A stretch of DNA of 10,293 bases, from positions 1-10,293 of the forward strand of contig JBHWOV010000157.1 in the NCBI GenBank assembly GCA_043424535.1. The letters are read 5' to 3'. Made by a program: the position numbers and the translations under genes. This document shows, one piece after another, positions 6,238-10,293 of the stretch (the stretch's first letter is position 1; every line of letters begins with the position of its first letter). Source of the stretch: DSM-111022 sp043424535. Lineage in GTDB: Bacteria > Bacillota > Bacilli > Lactobacillales > Aerococcaceae. The notes under the pieces were generated by a model. It had not been told where the DNA came from. It was given only the letters and a program-made list of their open reading frames with translations, and made no database searches.

Positions 6238-6969
6238 TTACTCAGCGCTTGACTCTGTCGAAATATCCGATTGTGATTCTATCGGTTGATCAAATTGGTC
6301 TAAATTCCATGCTTCGATCATTTGAATCACTTTATTGGCATAATCAGGGTCTGTCGCATACCCTGCGGACTGAAGCCCTTGAGCTTGTTCTTGGTAAGTA
6401 TCCCCTACTAGAACATCTCTATAAAATGATTGATCCCAACTAGTGCCATAATAAATTAATTCCGCATGTTCGCGCATTGATTCTTCCCATGAAGGATAAA
6501 CTTTAAATCGATCAACAATTTCAATCCATTCTCCGTCAACAAATTCAGACGTCGTCATATCTACACCTTGTGGATCAGATGCTTCTGTTTTAACCCCATA
6601 GAGATTATGATATTGAGCCCCCAATTCACTTGTCCCAAAATCTGATTCTAATGCCGCCTGGCCTAAAGATACACTGGCAAGAATTCCATACTGTCTCTGC
6701 AATTTCTGAGCAGTTGGAACAAGTGTTTGAATAAAGGTCTCACGTTGCATTAAAGCTTGTTGCTCTTCTTGATATTGCTCGATTGACTGATCAGCAATTC
6801 GAAAAATAACCAGTCCGATTAATACTGCAAGAAACACCAAGAAAATAGTGACACAGCCCACTCTTTGTAAAAAAGCAGGCATCACTCGTTTCCACCACTT
6901 AGAAAATCGATTATTTTTCCGTCGTTTATTTGTATTTTTTGTTTTTGTTCGTTTTTTTCTTCTTGCCAT
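6238..6969 (-). CDS. Membrane-anchored GH73 peptidoglycan glucosaminidase
   Basis: 243 aa. A strongly basic N-terminus (1-36, many Lys/Arg) precedes one membrane helix (about 37-57, VGCVTIFLVFLAVLIGLVIF). A short helical spacer follows, then a GH73 (FlgJ-type) lysozyme-like domain (about 80-224). The likely catalytic acid is Glu108 in QAALESDFGTSELG, followed by HNLYGVK (121-127) and the typical end SAGYATDPDYANKVI (201-215). The tail is acidic and Ser-rich. GH73 enzymes cut the GlcNAc-MurNAc bond of peptidoglycan; topology predicts N-in, enzyme outside the membrane. The catalytic domain stands alone, without LysM or SH3 wall-binding repeats. Start is ATG at 6969, with a weak GAGTGG-like site; the GTG at 6978 has no ribosome site. 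It lies 17 bases after the HTH gene with no terminator between, so the two form an operon. Confidence 0.88.
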   Translation of the reverse strand: MARRKKRTKTKNTNKRRKNNRFSKWWKRVMPAFLQRVGCVTIFLVFLAVLIGLVIFRIADQSIEQYQEEQQALMQRETFIQTLVPTAQKLQRQYGILASVSLGQAALESDFGTSELGAQYHNLYGVKTEASDPQGVDMTTSEFVDGEWIEIVDRFKVYPSWEESMREHAELIYYGTSWDQSFYRDVLVGDTYQEQAQGLQSAGYATDPDYANKVIQMIEAWNLDQFDQPIESQSDISTESSAE

Positions 6970-6986
6970 AAAACCCACTCTAAAAA

Positions 6987-7517
6987 TTATTTTTGTTCTG
7001 GCTCAAGGATCTCAGTTTGATTATTAACCCAATCTAACAATTTATGCGTATCATGTCCAATTTGTTGCTGAATCACACCAGGAAGACGCATTTCGATAAT
7101 ATCGTTATAGCCCCAAATATTATAGTCTGTTATTAAACGAAGAACAACAGTATTTGATCTTCGATTACTCCCAGGTTCATTTGCTTGATTTTGTTGCCAT
7201 TCAATCCGCGCTAATCCATGATTGATCCATGTTTTTGCGATTTGATATTTTATATAATTAAATTCAGCAACCGCGCTACCATGTGGCTCATTCATGATTT
7301 CGCGACGTCGTGTTACTTTTTGCACGAGCATCCATTCATAATCTGTAAATAATGTCGATATAATTCGCATATTTTCATATTTCAAACCTTGTTCGCCTTT
7401 TTTCCAGCGATCCCAACTTTGTGGAGAAATGCCTAATTGCTCACTATAAAATGCTTTTTCACTAATATATTTGGCTTTCACGGCTGAAACCACTAATTCT
7501 ACTAATGCACTCGACAT
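6987..7517 (-). CDS. Small protein with HTH-like N-terminus, function unknown
   Basis: 176 aa, no membrane helix or signal peptide. Residues 18-42 (AFYSEQLGISPQSWDRWKKGEQ core) have the pattern of a Cro/XRE-type helix-turn-helix: helix, LGIS turn, then a recognition-like helix with WDRWKKG. The remainder (about 60-176) is mixed alpha/beta and not recognised: aromatic-rich, with IEWQQNQ at 105-111 and strands VVLRLI and IIEMRLPG. Start is ATG with AAAGGAG (7532-7526) eight bases upstream, 35 bases from the predicted transcription start. It is the first gene of an operon with the GH73 enzyme. I infer a possible DNA-binding regulator of its own operon, because inverted half-sites flank the -10 box. 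A non-regulatory role is equally open. Confidence 0.7.
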   Translation of the reverse strand: MSSALVELVVSAVKAKYISEKAFYSEQLGISPQSWDRWKKGEQGLKYENMRIISTLFTDYEWMLVQKVTRRREIMNEPHGSAVAEFNYIKYQIAKTWINHGLARIEWQQNQANEPGSNRRSNTVVLRLITDYNIWGYNDIIEMRLPGVIQQQIGHDTHKLLDWVNNQTEILEPEQK

Positions 7518-7542
7518 ATAATCCTCTCCTTTAACTTATTAA

Positions 7543-7579
7543 GTGTATTTACAATAGAATTATACACCTAATACGTGTA
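7543..7579. promoter_or_regulatory. Candidate operator: three TACAC/GTGTA half-sites in the HTH-GH73 promoter
   Basis: On the plus strand GTGTAT (7543-7548) is inverted against ATACAC (7562-7567), 13 bases apart. TACAC (7563-7567) is inverted against GTGTA (7575-7579), 7 bases apart. Together they cover the -10 box, spacer and transcription start. A regulator such as the HTH protein encoded next could bind here. Confidence 0.4.
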
Positions 7580-7586
7580 AAGTCAA
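7559..7586 (-). promoter_or_regulatory. Promoter of the HTH-GH73 operon
   Basis: TTGACT (7586-7581, five of six), a 16-base spacer and TATAAT (7564-7559, perfect). Predicted transcription start is near 7552. Confidence 0.8.
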
Positions 7587-7673
7587 TTCTTAAGCTAGAC
7601 CATTTCTATTATAAATTATGTAAAATGTTCTGTGTTGATTTTCATAAAGGTTTCTTATTTTCTTCTTAATTCT

Positions 7674-7704
7674 AAAAAAACATCGACTTTTAAGTCGATG
7701 TTTT
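7674..7704 (-). terminator. Rho-independent terminator of the zinc-ribbon protein gene
   Basis: On the minus strand AAAACATCGACT pairs with AGTCGATGTTTT (12 bp, 4-base loop TAAA), followed by further T residues to 7674. It lies 25 bases after the stop codon. The plus-strand form also ends in TTTT, but no plus-strand gene leads into it. Confidence 0.9.
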
Positions 7705-7729
7705 AAATCTTTAAATATTAGCCAAGACA

Positions 7730-9640
7730 CTATTCAAAAGTATAACGATAAGTCTGTGTTCTTTCATCAAAGAACCATGTCGGTTCAACCCGCTGACCAT
7801 TTTCATTTACGATACTACGGTCTGGCAACTCAACATATCGATCCTCTCCACGGACATATTGTGAATAGTAGGCTGGATTTTCTGGTACATATTGCTCTAC
7901 TGGTTCAGTTGAATTTGCAGGCTGTTGTGATTCGACCGGTGTTTCTGCAATGGACACAGATTCTTCAACAGAAGCTGCAGCTTCCGTCGATTCTTCGATT
8001 TCATCTTCAGATTCATCCGAATTTTCATTTCCAAGTTGCAAATTCATAATATCTGTCAAAGCCATTTGAATTTTTTCTGTCATTGTTTGTGCTTCATCAT
8101 AGCTATTAGCCATCAAAATAATGATATGGTTAGCATTCTCTGATTCTAAAATAGCAGAATAATATTGTTGTTGTGCATTCTCATCAGACGATACTAATTC
8201 AAATCTTCTCTCAACACCTTCAATACCTTCACTTGGATATTTTGCTGTCTCCGGTGATAGTAATAATTTTTCTTTGATCATTTCACTTGCTTCTGCAGAT
8301 ACAAGTTCATTATTACTTAATTGTTGAAGTAGTTGTCCTAAATCTTGAACATTTGTCATCGCTCCTGTGACTTGCCCGTCTGGTGATAATGACAATAAAT
8401 TATTAACTCGAGTAGAGAAATAATTATGTTCATTCAACCAAATATTAAATTGGTTAGGACCGCCAACTTCTTGTATTAAATGGTTCATCGCTGTTAAATC
8501 TTGTTCTTGAATCATTAAATCAAGTAGTTCATCAACTGTATATTCAGTATCTGGCTCAACCGTACTTAGTGGTGCTGTATCGCCTTCTGCCATTAAAGCT
8601 GAATTAATTCGAATGACATCATCTAAACTTAATTCATTGTCTTCAATTGCTAGATAGACACGTTCAATAATATACCAACTAATTAATGAGCCCGCTTCTT
8701 GCGTCTGATCATCATAAATGAATGGGGAGTGATTTTCATCATTTGTATCGATAAATGCTGTTACTTTTTCATTGCCATCAAATGTATTATTGATAATCTC
8801 ATTATATTGATCAATGGTAGCTTGATCTAAACCATTCGATGGAATTTCATAAGTTACCTCTTCTGAAACATTTAACGAATCTGACGTAATGGTTAAAGTT
8901 TGTGGCTGCGGTTCCGCTGATAAAACATTTAATGCTGGATCGCGGTAACTTAAAATCAATTGATTTCCTTCTGGTGTCAATGAATATTCTGTAATCTCTT
9001 GAGACTCTGTATTGCCATTCGTTAATTCAAATGTAAATGTATCTCCATCAATTGAATCGACCGGCTCTTCAGGTGTCATCGCCACTCTAATAACAGGATA
9101 ATCATCAGTATTAGTTTCAAATGTCCAGTTTGATGTCTGAGCATTTTCCGTAGATTCTGATGTCGCTTCATTCTGTCCTTGTTCAGATTTGACAGGTTCA
9201 GTTGATTCATTTTCAGTGGACGTCGATTCTGTCGTCTGTTCTGTTTGCTCATTTCTATTAAAGTAATCCATCGCTTTATTATAAAGCATAGGGCCATAAT
9301 AAAATAATAGGAAGACCACTACGACTGCTAAGATTAATTTAATTAAGAAACTAAAGACGCGTCGACATCCACCAGGCTGCTTCGGTTCTTCATAAACATA
9401 CACTTCTTCATACTGATCGTTCGGTGTTTCATCTTGAGTGGAACGGCTATTAATGGTTACACTCTCAAACTCAACAGGTTCTCTTTCTGAACGAAGTGTA
9501 TCCTTTTCTTTGTTCACTTCTAACGTTTCATCATTTCTATGAGCATCTCTGGTTTTTTTAGCATCACTGTTAAAAACATAACCACAATGCGCACATTGAT
9601 TTTTACTTCGAATTGTTTTACCACAATTAGGACACTTCAT
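7730..9640 (-). CDS. Zinc-ribbon membrane protein with a degenerate class A beta-lactamase-like extracellular domain
   Basis: 636 aa. Order: a zinc ribbon (C3-x2-C6, C16-x2-C19); an acidic linker; one membrane helix (about 95-119); a Ser/Thr/Glu/Gln-rich linker (130-172); a probable Ig-like beta domain (about 178-268); a beta-lactamase/transpeptidase-like domain (about 273-533); a second acidic Ser/Glu linker (535-590); and a short C-terminal piece rich in Tyr and Arg. LMIQEQDLTAMNHLIQEVGG (375-394) aligns with the class A segment around SDN. There SDN reads QDL (380-382), the SxxK position reads SLIS (318-321), and no KTG strand is visible before IIILM (506-510). I infer a binding or sensing domain, not a hydrolase. 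Topology is N-terminus inside, bulk outside, suggesting a link from cytoplasm to cell wall. Start is ATG with GGAGGT (9652-9647) six bases upstream. It is a single-gene unit with its own promoter and terminator. Confidence 0.75.
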   Translation of the reverse strand: MKCPNCGKTIRSKNQCAHCGYVFNSDAKKTRDAHRNDETLEVNKEKDTLRSEREPVEFESVTINSRSTQDETPNDQYEEVYVYEEPKQPGGCRRVFSFLIKLILAVVVVFLLFYYGPMLYNKAMDYFNRNEQTEQTTESTSTENESTEPVKSEQGQNEATSESTENAQTSNWTFETNTDDYPVIRVAMTPEEPVDSIDGDTFTFELTNGNTESQEITEYSLTPEGNQLILSYRDPALNVLSAEPQPQTLTITSDSLNVSEEVTYEIPSNGLDQATIDQYNEIINNTFDGNEKVTAFIDTNDENHSPFIYDDQTQEAGSLISWYIIERVYLAIEDNELSLDDVIRINSALMAEGDTAPLSTVEPDTEYTVDELLDLMIQEQDLTAMNHLIQEVGGPNQFNIWLNEHNYFSTRVNNLLSLSPDGQVTGAMTNVQDLGQLLQQLSNNELVSAEASEMIKEKLLLSPETAKYPSEGIEGVERRFELVSSDENAQQQYYSAILESENANHIIILMANSYDEAQTMTEKIQMALTDIMNLQLGNENSDESEDEIEESTEAAASVEESVSIAETPVESQQPANSTEPVEQYVPENPAYYSQYVRGEDRYVELPDRSIVNENGQRVEPTWFFDERTQTYRYTFE

Positions 9641-9677
9641 ACTCTTACCTCCATTTAACGTGCGTGTATTCTTCTTT

Positions 9678-9707
9678 ATTGTAGCACATTCTTTGTCACT
9701 TTGTCAT
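9678..9707 (-). promoter_or_regulatory. Promoter of the zinc-ribbon protein gene
   Basis: ATGACA (9707-9702), an 18-base spacer and TACAAT (9683-9678). The -10 is preceded by TGC, giving an extended -10 element. It lies about 40 bases before the start codon. Confidence 0.65.
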
Positions 9708-9754
9708 TGCTAGTCCTTTATTGTCCCTTTCTAATATAAAACACCTGCATTATT

Positions 9755-9816
9755 AAAATAAAAGAGCTAACCCTATCGTTAGACAGTTTAGCAACCATCC
9801 AACTTCAGAGTTAGCT
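9755..9816 (-). terminator. Terminator of the ABC permease gene, with a long apical loop
   Basis: On the minus strand AGCTAACTCT (9816-9807) pairs with AGGGTTAGCT (9774-9765), 10 bp with one G-U pair, followed by CTCTTTTATTTT. The 32 bases inside the stem show no clear second helix. It begins about 55 bases after the stop codon. Confidence 0.65.
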
Positions 9817-9870
9817 TCTAAAATTTAACTTTCTCGTAACAATTTAAATATTCATAAAATTGTTTCTAAA

Positions 9871-10293
9871 TCACTCAACTGCTTTCATTGCTTCAACAAC
9901 ATCAATATTTTTAAGTTTACGATGCATCACAAGCATCACAATGGCAGAGAAAATAATGGTTAGTACAAATGACCAAAGGTAGCCGTCCCATTGGATGACT
10001 GGATGGAAGAGATAATCTGACGTCTGCATCGTTTTCATGAGTATTTTTGTCAGTAGATTTCCTAACACCAATCCAACAACACCACCGATGACGGATAAAA
10101 TAAAGATTTCATCATAAATATACAAACTCACTTCATGATCATAAAATCCTAAAACTTTGATGGTTGATAATTCTTTAATCCGTTCTCCAATATTAATATT
10201 TGTTAAATTATATAAAACAACGAATGCCAGACTTGCAGCGGCTACTAATAAGACGATCGTTATTAAATGCAAGCTATCCATTGCTGAAACATT
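9871..10293 (-). CDS. 3' end of an FtsX/MacB-type ABC transporter permease
   Basis: The last 140 codons are present and the frame stays open to the window edge (NVSA precedes the first Met), so the true start is outside. Three membrane helices are visible: one just after the edge (LITIVLLVAAASLAFVVLY), one in the middle (IFILSVIGGVVGLVLGNLL) and one near the end (LWSFVLTIIFSAIVMLVMH). The segment INIGERIKELSTIKVLGFYDHEV between the first two is the cytoplasmic signature of the FtsX-like permease domain, and the protein ends in the usual KxIDVVEAMK. Such permeases work with a separate ATPase, which is not in the window, and typically move lipids, peptides or antibiotics or transmit force, not import nutrients. 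The substrate cannot be told. Confidence 0.88.
   Translation of the reverse strand, partial: NVSAMDSLHLITIVLLVAAASLAFVVLYNLTNINIGERIKELSTIKVLGFYDHEVSLYIYDEIFILSVIGGVVGLVLGNLLTKILMKTMQTSDYLFHPVIQWDGYLWSFVLTIIFSAIVMLVMHRKLKNIDVVEAMKAVE

Noticed and set aside
6970..6978. GTG start for the GH73 protein, three codons upstream
   Set aside because: No ribosome site precedes it, while the ATG at 6969 has a weak one and gives the expected basic N-terminus.
9076..9297. Minus-strand frame of 73 codons inside the zinc-ribbon protein gene
   Set aside because: It is a shifted frame through the Ser/Thr/Glu-rich linker and lacks a ribosome site or motif.
1..10293. Mobile element, CRISPR array, prophage or defence system
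   Set aside because: No transposase, integrase, regularly spaced repeats, attachment-site duplication or nuclease gene was found; the genes look like ordinary chromosomal ones.

Overview
The window looks like chromosomal DNA of a low-GC Gram-positive bacterium, most likely of the order Lactobacillales (Aerococcaceae- or Enterococcus-like). This rests on AT-rich intergenic DNA, AGGAGG-type ribosome sites before every gene, sigma-A-type promoters, CcpA (cre) boxes, U-tailed hairpin terminators and a fused PTS permease. The genus cannot be fixed from sequence alone. All eight genes lie on the minus strand, so transcription runs from high to low coordinates. No rRNA, tRNA, insertion sequence or CRISPR array was seen.

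In transcription order: (1) 10293-9871 is the 3' end of an FtsX/MacB-type ABC transporter permease, followed by a long hairpin terminator. (2) 9640-7730 is a 636-aa membrane protein with a cytoplasmic zinc ribbon, one membrane helix and an extracellular domain that resembles a class A beta-lactamase but lacks its catalytic motifs. It has its own promoter and terminator. (3) 7517-6238 is a two-gene unit: a small protein with a helix-turn-helix-like N-terminus and a membrane-anchored GH73 glucosaminidase. Its promoter contains inverted TACAC/GTGTA half-sites and it ends in a 19-bp imperfect hairpin. (4) 5936-3002 is a NagE-type N-acetylglucosamine PTS permease (IICBA) and a TIM-barrel-like protein of the DUF7916 type. 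The promoter has a cre box at the start of transcription, and an intrinsic terminator sits in the 46-base gap between the two genes. (5) 2887-1415 is an NAD-type aldehyde dehydrogenase with its own promoter, a cre box over the -35 region and a strong terminator. (6) 1276-155 is a PurK-like ATP-grasp protein whose signature residues are largely lost. About 100 bases further on, a TTG-started reading frame runs off the window edge; its first 18 codons look like the start of the helicase PcrA.

Functionally, the centre is a carbon-catabolite-controlled module: amino-sugar uptake with a conserved partner of unknown role, then an aldehyde dehydrogenase that also appears to be under CcpA. Around it are cell-envelope genes (GH73 enzyme, zinc-ribbon/beta-lactamase-like protein, ABC permease). 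The points most worth a second look are the two apparent pseudoenzymes (PurK-like and beta-lactamase-like) and the terminator between nagE and the DUF7916 gene, which is placed so that the ribosome finishing nagE could control read-through.
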